A stretch of DNA of 64,000 bases from Nitrospira sp. GTDB lineage: Bacteria; Nitrospirota; Nitrospiria; Nitrospirales; Nitrospiraceae. The position numbers and the translations under genes were made by a program. The stretch spans positions 2,494,800 through 2,558,799 of the forward strand of contig CP126122.1 in the NCBI GenBank assembly GCA_030123565.1, given 5' to 3'. Below, piece by piece: positions 7,774 to 16,878 of this stretch; the first letter of the stretch is position 1, and each line of letters opens with the position of its first letter. The notes below the pieces were generated by a model. The model saw only the letters and a program-made list of their open reading frames with translations. It was not told where the DNA came from and made no database searches.

Positions 7774-10700
7774 ATGTCTTCTCCGTTCGTTCATTTGCAT
7801 GTCCATTCCTCCTATTCGCCGATGCAGGGAGTCCCGTCGCTGGAAGCCCTATGCCGGACGGCGCAGACGCAGGGCTGTGAGACCCTCGCACTCACCGACA
7901 CGAACGGGCTCTACGGCGCCGTCCGCTTTCTCGAGGTCGCTCGGCTATCCGGCATCAACCCCATCCTCGGCGCCGAACTCACCACCCCTGCTCACCGGGC
8001 GATCTTGCTGGCCAAAACCCCAGCCGGCTACGGCAATCTCTGTCACATCCTGTCGGCCCGCCATACCGATGAGTCCTTCGACTTCACCGCCACCGTCGCT
8101 CGACACAGGACCGGCCTGGTCATCCTTTCCGATGACCGATCGGCCCTCACGGCTTAGCATCGGGATTCGCCGGACGATCTGTTCGTCGAACTGACGCCGG
8201 GACCGGACATGGCCAAGGCCCTGACGTTCAGCCGCCGATCCGGATTGCCGCCGGTCGCGACGACCCGCGCTCAATTTCTGACTCCCTCCGAATACCCCCT
8301 CCACCGACTCCTGCGTGCCATTGCGCTGAACAGCAGCCTATCTCGTCTGCCGGATGACGCCTGTTGCCGGCCCACGCACTGGTTGATGTCGCCCTCGCAG
8401 ATCGCATGGCACTACCCCCATGTGCCCGAAGCCCTCACCAACAGCCGGCACATCGCCGAGGCCTGTTTCACCGACTGGCAGTTCGGCGACACGATCTTTC
8501 CCACCTTCCGACAATGTGCCGCGGAAGAGGCCTTCGAAACCCTTCGCGCAAAGACTTACGAGGGAGCATTGAAGCGCTACGGCACAGTGTCTGCCGCCGC
8601 CAGAACGCGTATCGAGCACGAGCTCGCCGTCATCCGCGACAAGGGGTATGCACATTATTTCCTGGTCGTCGAAGAGATCGTCCATCAGGCCCCACGCACC
8701 TGCGGGCGCGGCTCTGCCGCCGCCTCGATCATCTCATACTGTCTGGGCATCACCCACGTCGATCCGATCCGCCATCATTTATTCTTCGAACGATTCCTCA
8801 ATCCTGGACGGCACGATCCTCCCGACATCGACATCGACTTTCCCTGGGACGAGCGCGACAAGATTCTCAACTGGATCTTTAGCCGGTATGGGGACCGGTC
8901 TGCGGCGATGGTCGCCAACCAGAATACGCTCGCGCTCCGTGCCGCGATCCGCGAGACGGCAAAGGTCCATGGCCTCCCGGCTGCCGAAATCGGCCGCGTG
9001 TTGCCGCTGGTCTTGCGCCACACGCACCTCTTCGCCATGGACCCCGACAGGGCGGCACAGGCAGAGACGACGCAGCTCTGCCGAAACCTGCATCTCCAGG
9101 CTCCCTGGCCGGACATTATTCGATGGGCCGTCCAACTGGAGGGGCACTTCCGCAATCTGAGTCTCCATTGCGGCGGCATCGTGCTCGTGCCGGATGAGAT
9201 CCGCCGCTACGTACCGGTTGAAATTTCGGCCACGGGTCTTCCGGTCATCCAATGGGAGAAAGATCAGGCGGAAGAGGCCGGGCTCGTCAAGATCGACATC
9301 TTGGGCAATCGTTCGCTGGCCGTCATCCGTGACGCGATGGCCGCCGTCGCCGCGCATACGGGCCGGCAGATCGACGAGACGACGTGGGACCCGCTCGCAG
9401 ATGACCGGACCAAAACTTTGATCCGACAAGGCGACACGATGGGCTGCTTCTACGTGGAATCCCCCGCGACGAGACTGCTGCTCAAGAAGCTCTGGACCAC
9501 CATGCCGGCCGCGCAACAGGAACAGGCCGATGACTTCGAGTACCTGACGATCGTCTCCTCCATCATCCGGCCCGCCGCGCACCTGTTTGCCGACGACTTC
9601 ATCCGCCGTGCGCATGGGCACCCCTACCCTGTCCTTCATCCGGCTCTGCAAGGCGTGCTGGACGAAACCTTCGGCATCATGGTCTATCAGGAAGATGTGA
9701 TGAAGGTCGCGGTGGCGCTCGGCGGATTCTCGATCGAAGACGGCGATCAGTTACGGAAGATCCTCAGCAAAAAACACAGGCAACGGCAACTGCGGGACTA
9801 TCAACGGCAGTTTTGCGCGGGCGCCCTGGCGCGGGGAGCCGGAACGGCCGTCATCGAACAGATTTGGGCCATGATCATGAGTTTCGCCGGTTACAGTTTT
9901 TGCAAACCGCATTCGGCCAGCTACGCGCAGGTGTCGTTCAAGTCCGCCTTTCTCCGCGCCCACTACCCGGCCGAGTTCATGGCATCGGTCATCAGCAACC
10001 AGGGAGGGTTCTACTCGACCTTTGCCTATCTGTCCGAGGCGCGGCGGATGGGGCTGGCGATTCTGCCGCCGGATATCAATGCCAGCGAATGGGCTTACCA
10101 GGGCCGGGCACGGAGCATCCGCGTCGGGCTGATGCAGATCAAAAGTCTGCGTGAAGATCTCGTCAAGCGCCTGATCGCGCTACGAACAGAACAAGGTCCG
10201 TTTCGCTCCTTACAGGACTTTCTGAACCGGATCCAGCCAGATCCTTCACAAGCCCGGCTTCTCATCAAAGCCGGCTGTTTCGACGGTATCGCCGGAGAAC
10301 TTACCAGACCGGCTCTGCTCTGGCGGCTGCTGGCCTGGCAACAGCGATCATCGCCCGGCTATCTGCCCATCCCGCCGGACTATTCCCTGTCACGGCTGAT
10401 CGCAGAGGAGATCGAGGCATTCGGCTTTCCACTCCGCTGCCATCCGCTCGACCTGATTCCCGCCACGCAATACCAACCCCATATGATTTCGGCCTCCGAT
10501 ATGGCGCACCACGTCGGTCGGTCGGTCACCATGCTGGGCGTCTTGATTATGGAGAAGGTCGTCCATACGAAACATGGCGATCCGATGGAGTTCGTCAGTT
10601 TCGAAGACTTGACCGGGCTGTATGATGCCACCATCTTTCCGGATGTCTATCGGCGGACATGCCACCTGCTCGCCACGAACCGGGCCTATGCCATTGAAGG

Positions 10701-10815
10701 GGTCGTCGAAGCGAACTTTGCCGCCGTGACGCTGACCGTCACGGCGATCAGGAGAACGCCGCACAGGCGGGAAATCCAGCCGGCTTCCTCGCAGGCCGGC
10801 CGACAGGGTGGATAG
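7774..10815 (+). pseudogene. dnaE2: Error-prone DNA polymerase DnaE2, interrupted by an in-frame TAG
   Basis: A C-family polymerase of translesion synthesis, about 1013 codons. An N-terminal PHP domain starts FVHLHVHSSYSPMQG; the palm carries PDIDIDFPWDERD and LVKIDILGNRSL; a C-terminal OB-type segment (VTMLGVLIMEKVVHTKHGDP) ends the protein. The reading frame is continuous except for a TAG at 8155-8157 (codon 128), inside the PHP domain between LSDDRSALTA and HRDSPDDLFVELTPG. A single C-to-T change of CAG would explain it. Both halves are otherwise intact, so it is a recent nonsense mutation, an assembly error, or is suppressed. The ATG at 8209 could give an 868-residue protein lacking most of PHP. 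Confidence 0.85.
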
Positions 10816-10822
10816 CAGGAGA

Positions 10823-11356
10823 TTACGGCGTCTTGCTTTCCGGAGCGTCAGACGCGTCGCCCCTTTCGACCTTGAGGATGTTCACATCGAAGGTGAGCGC
10901 CTTTCCGGCCAGCGGATGATTGAGATCGATGACGACCTTCTTGTCGTTCACTTCCAGAACTTTGACCAACCGGCCGTCCGCTGCCTGCAGAATATCCCCC
11001 ACCTTCACATCCTTGGGAAGCTTGTCTTTCTCGACGGTCTGCCGCAACTTGTTGTTGTACGGTCCATAGGCGTCTTGCGCCGCCACATCGATGCGCCGCT
11101 TCTGTCCTGCCTTCATGCCGTCGAGGGCCTTTTCAAGACCGGGGACAATCTCATGGGCCCCCTGCACGAACGTGATCGGCGCCTGGCCGACATTCGAGTC
11201 GGCTACGGACTTGTCCGGAAGCGTCAAGATATATTCCAACGACACCTTCATGCCGTCGGCGATCGCCAGTTCGCTTTGCGCGTAGGCTTCCTCGCCGAAT
11301 ACCTGGCAAGCCACGGCCACCACCATGCCCAGCAATAGACTCCGTCCATAGCTCAT
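10823..11356 (-). CDS. Exported FKBP-type peptidyl-prolyl isomerase (SlyD-like)
   Basis: A 177-residue protein with a signal peptide (residues 1-28, ending near EEAYAQ) and a SlyD-type FKBP domain: VSLEYILTLPDKSVADSN, PITFVQGAHEIVPGLEKAL, then an insert-in-flap region and VVIDLNHPLAGKALTFDV. It probably speeds proline isomerisation and assists folding in the periplasm. The ATG at 11356 is preferred because AGGAGG lies 8 bp upstream; an ATG two codons earlier is too close. It converges with dnaE2. A possible co-transcription with the helicase upstream (62 bp) cannot be excluded. Confidence 0.88.
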   Translation of the reverse strand: MSYGRSLLLGMVVAVACQVFGEEAYAQSELAIADGMKVSLEYILTLPDKSVADSNVGQAPITFVQGAHEIVPGLEKALDGMKAGQKRRIDVAAQDAYGPYNNKLRQTVEKDKLPKDVKVGDILQAADGRLVKVLEVNDKKVVIDLNHPLAGKALTFDVNILKVERGDASDAPESKTP

Positions 11357-11418
11357 TGACATGTCCTCCTCGATCTGACCGATCCCGGCTGTCCCGGCCG
11401 GACGATGCGGTCCTGCAA

Positions 11419-12774
11419 CTATTGGCCGCGACGCGGAGCGGCCGGACGATCGGTACGCCAGCCTCGACGACCCTGCCGGTCCCGCGAATCCTGGGACATC
11501 GGATCTCGACGTTCTCCTCCCCGATGGGGCCGAGACTCGCGGCCTCGTCCCTCGTGCCGCTGATGGCCGTTTTGCTGAGGCTCGCTTGCGGGAGTCGGCA
11601 ACACCGCCAATGCGGGCAGTGTCAGCCGTTTCGTTTGGATTCGCAAACGGCGAACCATGGCCAAGTATTCATGCTCCTCTTGCGGTGAGAGAATCAAGAG
11701 GGTCGCGCCGGATCGTTCGGCACGGCCCGTTCGACCGGTGCGATGGACGTACGACGTGGGATTGCCGGGCAGTTCGTAATGAATGACCTGCGATACGGAC
11801 GGCACATCCAATCCTCTCGCCGCCACATCGGTCGCCACCAGCGACCGCAGACGCCCGGACCTGAATGCGGTGAGGGTACGCTCCCGTTGAGCCTGTGAAT
11901 GGTTCCCGGTAATCGCCCCCACCGAAGCCGGTTCACCGCCCAAGCGGGCGGCTAATCGTTTCACTTTATATTTTTGATCGCAAAAGACCATCGACTGTTC
12001 GTCGGTCGCCGTCTGCTGAAGCAACGTATGGATCAGTTGCACCCTCGAGGACTCGCTCGGCACCACGTAATAGGCGTGGGTGATCGTGGTCGGCGTATTC
12101 ACCCCCTGATCCACTGCGGTTCGAGCCGGGTTCTTCAGCATCGATTCCGCCAGCGTCTGGATCTCCGGCGAGAAGGTCGCCGAAAAGAGCAGCGTCTGCC
12201 GCTGCGCAGGCAACAACTGCAGAATGCGCTGGATGTCGCGCAGGAAGCCGCGATCCAACATTTGATCGGCTTCGTCCATGACCACATACTCGACACCGCG
12301 CAGGTCCAGGTGGCGAGAGCCCGCTACATCCAACAGGCGGCCCGGCGTTCCGATCACGATCAACGGCGGCTGCCGAAGGGCCCGGTAATGCCGCTCGATG
12401 GGAACGCCGCCATACAGGGCCAAAGAAGTCACAGCCGGCTGCGCATATTTTCGGAGTTCCATGTCGATTTGAAGGGCCAACTCGCGGGTCGGCGCCAGCA
12501 CGAGCGCCCGCGGCAACCTGGCCGACCCGGCATGGGGTGCGGCAGCCGACGCCCGGCCGGAGGCGTTCCATCCTTCTCGGACGGCCCGTTCAATCAATGG
12601 AATGAGAAACGCCAGCGTTTTCCCACTTCCGGTCTTGGCCTGAGCCAACAGATCCCGGCCTTCCAACGCCAGCGGAATGGCGGCCTTCTGGATAGGGGTC
12701 GGTGCGGTAAAGCCGGCCTGTCTGAGACGGTCGGCAAGAAACGATGTAAGGGACAATTCGGCAAACGAAACCAT
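11419..12774 (-). CDS. DEAD-box ATP-dependent RNA helicase (RhlE-like)
   Basis: A 451-residue helicase with Q motif PTPIQKAAIPLALEGRDL, motif I AKTGSGKT, Ia PTRELALQ, motif II DEAD, motif III SAT, motif V ATDVAARGLDVP and motif VI HRTGRTGR. Beyond about residue 385 is an Arg/Gly/Gln-rich tail, as in RhlE-type helicases that act on rRNA and mRNA decay complexes. It lies downstream of an RRM-protein gene with a terminator between, so the two are a functional neighbourhood rather than a clear operon. RhlE, CsdA and DbpA cannot be told apart here. Confidence 0.92.
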   Translation of the reverse strand: MVSFAELSLTSFLADRLRQAGFTAPTPIQKAAIPLALEGRDLLAQAKTGSGKTLAFLIPLIERAVREGWNASGRASAAAPHAGSARLPRALVLAPTRELALQIDMELRKYAQPAVTSLALYGGVPIERHYRALRQPPLIVIGTPGRLLDVAGSRHLDLRGVEYVVMDEADQMLDRGFLRDIQRILQLLPAQRQTLLFSATFSPEIQTLAESMLKNPARTAVDQGVNTPTTITHAYYVVPSESSRVQLIHTLLQQTATDEQSMVFCDQKYKVKRLAARLGGEPASVGAITGNHSQAQRERTLTAFRSGRLRSLVATDVAARGLDVPSVSQVIHYELPGNPTSYVHRTGRTGRAERSGATLLILSPQEEHEYLAMVRRLRIQTKRLTLPALAVLPTPASEPQQNGHQRHEGRGRESRPHRGGERRDPMSQDSRDRQGRRGWRTDRPAAPRRGQ

Positions 12775-12859
12775 GCAACTTCACTCCTAAATCTCTATCG
12801 TGGGAAACAGGGGCAGGCAACCTGATGGCCCTGCGGACCAGAGAGAGGACAGAACGGTA

Positions 12860-12894
12860 AGAAAAACGCAGGGGCTACCCTGTCGGCAGCCCCT
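12860..12894 (-). terminator. Rho-independent terminator of the RRM-protein gene
   Basis: Reading the minus strand, an 8-bp stem (CAGGGGCT pairing with AGCCCCTG, 11-nt loop) is followed by CG and TTTTTCTT. It lies just after the stop of the RRM gene and ahead of the helicase. Confidence 0.8.
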
Positions 12895-12922
12895 GAGCAT
12901 AGGGTAGAGAAACGAGCTCGGC

Positions 12923-13219
12923 TTAGTGCCGACCTCCGCCCATTCCACGGCCTCCGCCACCGGATCGGGGCTCCTGCGGGCGGGCTTCGTTCACGGTCAA
13001 GGTGCGGCCACCGAATTGCGTCCCGTTCAATGCGTTGATCGCAGCTTGCGCCTCGGAATCCGCCGACATTTCCACGAAGCCGAAGCCCCGAGACTGTCCG
13101 GTAAATTTGTCCGTGATGATGCGCGCCGACGTCACGGCCCCATGCACCGCGAACAGGTCGCTTAATTGCTGCTCGGTGGTTGAATATGGCAAGCCGCCAA
13201 CGTAGATCTTCGAACCCAT
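12923..13219 (-). CDS. RRM-domain RNA-binding protein
   Basis: A 98-residue protein made of one RNA recognition motif. RNP2 is KIYVGGLPYS (residues 4-13) and RNP1 is RGFGFVEM near residue 45; the glycine-rich tail (SGGGGRGMGGGRH) resembles cyanobacterial Rbp proteins. It binds single-stranded RNA, and relatives are often cold-induced. AAGGAGG lies 6 bp before the ATG at 13219, which decides the start over a longer in-frame extension. It is followed by a strong terminator. Confidence 0.92.
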   Translation of the reverse strand: MGSKIYVGGLPYSTTEQQLSDLFAVHGAVTSARIITDKFTGQSRGFGFVEMSADSEAQAAINALNGTQFGGRTLTVNEARPQEPRSGGGGRGMGGGRH

Positions 13220-13494
13220 TGGGTTCCTCCTTGTGAGAATATAATGGTGTTGTCTGGGACTCGAGAAAGAAACGAGGAAGGAATGGGCCGAAGATGCAAA
13301 CACAGCGGCAATCTTAGCTCTGGCTTCCGAAATTCCCGGGAAGAACCCAAAACAACATCGATTCGGGCCCTGTAACTCTGTTTCTACTTCACCGCCAAGG
13401 CCCTTCGCAATGAAGCACCTTCACTGTATCCTACCCACACATGAAAGGCAAGCGTCAAATTGTTCGCACGACAATCGGGCTCGCGGTCACCCCC

Positions 13495-14325
13495 CTAATA
13501 AGCGGCGGGCGAGGACAAGGGGCGGCTGGAGTACAGCGGCGCGGCATTGAAGTTATCGAAATGCGCCGACGCTTCTCCTCGAACCAGCAGCCCCACCTGT
13601 CCCACACCAAGAGCCTGATCTTCTGCCGAAAGCGTCAGCTGCCCGTCAAAAAAGGTTTCGATAAAGTCCTTGCTGATGATGGTATTTCGTTGCACCCGGA
13701 GCGTATGCCATTCCACCGGCTTGACCTTCAGCACTGCCCGGCCGATGACCGATTCATTCCCATCAATCACACGCACCACTTCAATAGATTTCTGAGCCAA
13801 ATCCACCATGGTCGCATAAAAATTCTTGGGGTCTTTCATCCCGAACAGGACCCCGACCTGCCCCGATGAAGCGTCGGCTCCTTGATGGATACGAATGGCC
13901 AGCTCTGGGTATTCGTATTGAAATCCCTGCGCCACGAGCAGTTCGACACAGGTGGCGCAGGGCGACACACCGAGGAGGACATTGGGAGAAGAGGGCGCCG
14001 CCGGTTGCGTCTCGATTTTCCACGTCCCGCCTGGCTGCCCCCCCATCGTTACGACGGTGAATCCCTTGGGAACCTCCCCGACCTGGTCCTTGTCAAAGGT
14101 CCAGGCATTGAAGAGTTCGGGATTGGCCTGCTGGCGTAGATGCTCCGCCTTCTCGGCAGAGGTTTCTCTCGGCACGGCCCAGGTCTCTCCCACAACACCG
14201 GACACCAAGCCCACGAGCGTGATGATGCCGGCACAGCCTACCCCCCTCGCACCATACACCAGAGCAGACCGATGTCTACCAACGAATACCTGTATCTTCC
14301 TGAGAGACTTATTGATTGATGACAC
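13495..14325 (-). CDS. Exported protein with a concanavalin/LamG-like fold
   Basis: A 276-residue protein with an N-terminal hydrophobic segment (about residues 24-48) that could be a signal peptide or anchor. The rest reads like a DUF1080/LamG beta-sandwich: WTFDKDQVGEVPKGFTV, VGVLFGMKDPKNFYATMVD, VEWHTLRVQRNTI, then VGQVGLLVRGEASAHFDNF at the end. Such domains often bind glycans, but no ligand can be inferred. A CxxC (PCATC) near residue 120 is notable. It starts with GTG, 7 bp after AGGAG. A small gene lies 26 bp upstream, probably in the same transcript. Confidence 0.65.
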   Translation of the reverse strand: MSSINKSLRKIQVFVGRHRSALVYGARGVGCAGIITLVGLVSGVVGETWAVPRETSAEKAEHLRQQANPELFNAWTFDKDQVGEVPKGFTVVTMGGQPGGTWKIETQPAAPSSPNVLLGVSPCATCVELLVAQGFQYEYPELAIRIHQGADASSGQVGVLFGMKDPKNFYATMVDLAQKSIEVVRVIDGNESVIGRAVLKVKPVEWHTLRVQRNTIISKDFIETFFDGQLTLSAEDQALGVGQVGLLVRGEASAHFDNFNAAPLYSSRPLSSPAAY

Positions 14326-14351
14326 GGGAGCACTCCTCCTCGGGGCGGATC

Positions 14352-14597
14352 TTATGGCTTCGGATGAGACGTCTTGATCTGAATGATTTCCTGTTGAAAT
14401 CGATCTCGTTCAGCGAGAATCTTTTTTCGTCGCCACGCGCGCAAAGTCCACCATTTCAGTTTATCCGCGAACGTGACCACGGGAGGAGGCGTACTCCCAG
14501 CCGGCCCGTGTTGAAATTCATACCCCTGATGCGTGCCCTGATTCTCGCGAAATCGTCCGTACTGATAGTCGTAAAGGCCTTTTCCCTGCTCTGCCAT
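14352..14597 (-). CDS. Small hypothetical protein
   Basis: An 81-residue protein, rich in Gln, Tyr and Gly at the N-terminus (GKGLYDYQYGRFRENQGTHQ) and with a basic amphipathic helix in the second half (RAWRRKKILAERDRFQQEII). No family is recognised and no membrane segment is seen. It starts with ATG after AGGG and lies 26 bp upstream of the LamG-like gene, consistent with a two-gene operon. Real coding status is likely but not certain. Confidence 0.5.
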   Translation of the reverse strand: MAEQGKGLYDYQYGRFRENQGTHQGYEFQHGPAGSTPPPVVTFADKLKWWTLRAWRRKKILAERDRFQQEIIQIKTSHPKP

Positions 14598-14797
14598 AGT
14601 CCCTACCTTACCTGACCTGTCGTTCTACTCTCCCAAGCTCCGGCACAAGACTCGGTCACAGCACCGAGGCCCATCGGACTTGTCTGAAGGCCGATAGTAC
14701 ATGGACACTCCCACTCTCTGCAATGGGACCGTTTCCCTATGGTATAGTGCAGCCGCGACCCGACCAGACCATACCAGGTGAGGAAGAAACCCTGCCG

Positions 14798-15235
14798 ATG
14801 AATCTTCGTGAGCATCCCCCCCGCCGATGGAGCGAGTCCCTCGCAAGCCTGATCTGGTTGCCCAGGTTGCTCGACAAGGTGCGCGCCTTCCAGGCCGGCA
14901 CGCTGGGAACCTATGCCTACCCCTCGGCGCTGGATCAATCCTTCATGCGCCGATTCCAAATCACTCCTGCCTTGATCGAACAGCTTGTTCGTGAGACGGC
15001 AACGGATGACGCCATCGGTGCAGCGATCCGACGACACCTACACCTCACCGATGAAGAGGTCGAGGCGCGCTCTACCCTGTTCCGTGAGAAATACCGGTTG
15101 GCATTCGCAGTCCTGGACCGAGATGACGGCTATGTCCGCGGCCTGGGGTACCCCATTCCACGGTTTCTACAACCTCCGATCTGGCGGTGGTATCAACGCT
15201 GGTCGGCACAAAAGGCCTCCGCCACGTCCATCTGA
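14798..15235 (+). CDS. DUF5069-like protein
   Basis: A 145-residue protein that I associate with the DUF5069 family from PRRWSESLASLIWLPRLLDKV, GTLGTYAYPSALDQSFMRRF and the mid-region TDEEVEARSTLFREKY. The function is unknown; there is no signal peptide or membrane segment. The ATG at 14798 lies after GAGGAAG. Its stop overlaps the start of the M28 peptidase gene (TGATG), so the two are translationally coupled. Confidence 0.65.
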   Translation: MNLREHPPRRWSESLASLIWLPRLLDKVRAFQAGTLGTYAYPSALDQSFMRRFQITPALIEQLVRETATDDAIGAAIRRHLHLTDEEVEARSTLFREKYRLAFAVLDRDDGYVRGLGYPIPRFLQPPIWRWYQRWSAQKASATSI

Positions 15236-16791
15236 TGCGATGCCGTCTCCTCATACCAGTTGGGAAGCTCCAACATACAACCGCCGGGCTCATATTCGGC
15301 CTCGGATTCGCCCTGTTTGCCACGGCGGGTCTCGCTGACGACATGCCTGACGAACGCAACCACCTCGCGCAACTGTTGCGCATGGTTTCCAGCGACCGCA
15401 TGCTGGCAGACATCCGTAGGCTGAGCGGGCCGGAGTTCAATGGTCGCCAAACCGGCACCTCCGACGACCTGTCGTCCGCCGAATTCGTTCAGCATCGGTT
15501 CATGGACCTGAACCGGCAGCGCGCGACGGCCTCCGGTTCCCCGACCGAGGCAGAGGGACTCCCAAACCGAGAAGTGATCCAATCCGCTCCAGTCCGCGTC
15601 ACGACGATCGGCCACGATCCTCTCCTGCAGGTCTCACTCGTAGCCGACCATCAGCCCGCCTCGATCGGCACCGATTACCTCCCCGTCCTCGATTCTCCGT
15701 CGGCCGATCTGCAGGCCCCTCTTGTGTTCGTGGGCTACGGCATCTCCGATCCCACCGGCGGATTCGATGAATATGCCGGACTCGACGTCCGGAACAAAGT
15801 GGTGCTGTTCCTCCGAGGCAAACCGGAACGCTACGGCAAACAAGTTTCCCATGCGGACAAGGAACGCACGGCGCGCGAGCGAGGAGCTATCGGTTACCTC
15901 ACGGCCGTCGGTCCGATCTTGAATGCCTATGAAACTCGTCGTGGTGTGACCGGGCGACCGAGCGCCTTCTACGGCTTGCCCGCCCCTGAGCAGGTGATTC
16001 CCGGCGCCTGGATCAGTACCACGCTTGCCTCGGCCATTCTCAACACACCAGGGCCGGACGGCGCCGACCGGTTGCGCACCTTTCAGCAGCAACTCAACGA
16101 AACCATGACGCCGCGCTCGCTGGCCACCGGCCTGTCCGTCAAGATGTTGTGGCGCAGCCTGCAGCAGGACGGCACCCTCCACAACGGAATCTTGATCATC
16201 AGCGGGCGGGATCCGGCACGCCGGGACGAAGCGATTGTGATCGGCGCACATCGTGATCACTTTGGGAAACAGGGGGGTCTGCTCTTCGCAGGCGCCGACG
16301 ACAATGCGTCGGGCACCGCCGTACTCCTGGAAGTGGCGCGGGTGTTGGCGTCGGTTCCGAACGGCCTCAAACGTTCGATTGTCTTGGTGTCGTTCAGCGG
16401 CGAAGAACAGGGGTTGCTGGGCTCCACCCTGTATGTGACTCAACCGGCCGTGCCGCTACGCTCCACCCTCGCAATGGTCAATGTGGATCACGCCGCGGTC
16501 GGAAACGGGCGTCTCACCGTCGGCGTGACCGGCCTGGAAAAAACCGTCGCACAACAGGCGGGACAACAGGCAGGACTCGCAGACATCATCGACCTGTTCG
16601 GCTTCTTCCCCGGCGGAGACCACGTGCCGTTCAAGGAGGCGGGAGTTCCCACGGTGACGGTCGTGAGCGGCGGAATTCATCCGCACTTTCATCAACCCAC
16701 CGATACTGCGGACACCGTCGATCCCGACATTCTCTCAGCCGCGGCCCGTTACGTACTCGCGTTGGCCTGGCAACTCGCCGATGCCCCCTAG
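15235..16791 (+). CDS. Exported M28-family zinc aminopeptidase with PA domain
   Basis: A 518-residue secreted peptidase. A signal peptide (residues 1 to about 35, ending near TAGLADD) is followed by a protease-associated insert (APLVFVGYGISDPTGGFDEY) and the co-catalytic zinc domain: GAHRDHFG near residue 338, GADDNASGTA, FSGEEQGLLGS, MVNVDHAAV and IHPHFHQPTDT supply the usual H-D-E-D-H ligands. It should trim N-terminal residues from peptides in the periplasm or outside. It is coupled to the upstream DUF5069-like gene by a 1-bp overlap. Confidence 0.9.
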   Translation: MRCRLLIPVGKLQHTTAGLIFGLGFALFATAGLADDMPDERNHLAQLLRMVSSDRMLADIRRLSGPEFNGRQTGTSDDLSSAEFVQHRFMDLNRQRATASGSPTEAEGLPNREVIQSAPVRVTTIGHDPLLQVSLVADHQPASIGTDYLPVLDSPSADLQAPLVFVGYGISDPTGGFDEYAGLDVRNKVVLFLRGKPERYGKQVSHADKERTARERGAIGYLTAVGPILNAYETRRGVTGRPSAFYGLPAPEQVIPGAWISTTLASAILNTPGPDGADRLRTFQQQLNETMTPRSLATGLSVKMLWRSLQQDGTLHNGILIISGRDPARRDEAIVIGAHRDHFGKQGGLLFAGADDNASGTAVLLEVARVLASVPNGLKRSIVLVSFSGEEQGLLGSTLYVTQPAVPLRSTLAMVNVDHAAVGNGRLTVGVTGLEKTVAQQAGQQAGLADIIDLFGFFPGGDHVPFKEAGVPTVTVVSGGIHPHFHQPTDTADTVDPDILSAAARYVLALAWQLADAP

Positions 16792-16878
16792 TCCGGCGCA
16801 TCATCGGCCATATGCTCGATACAGATCGACAGCGCGAGACGCGGCAACGGGGGCCGTGGACTGGGCCTGATGACAGGT

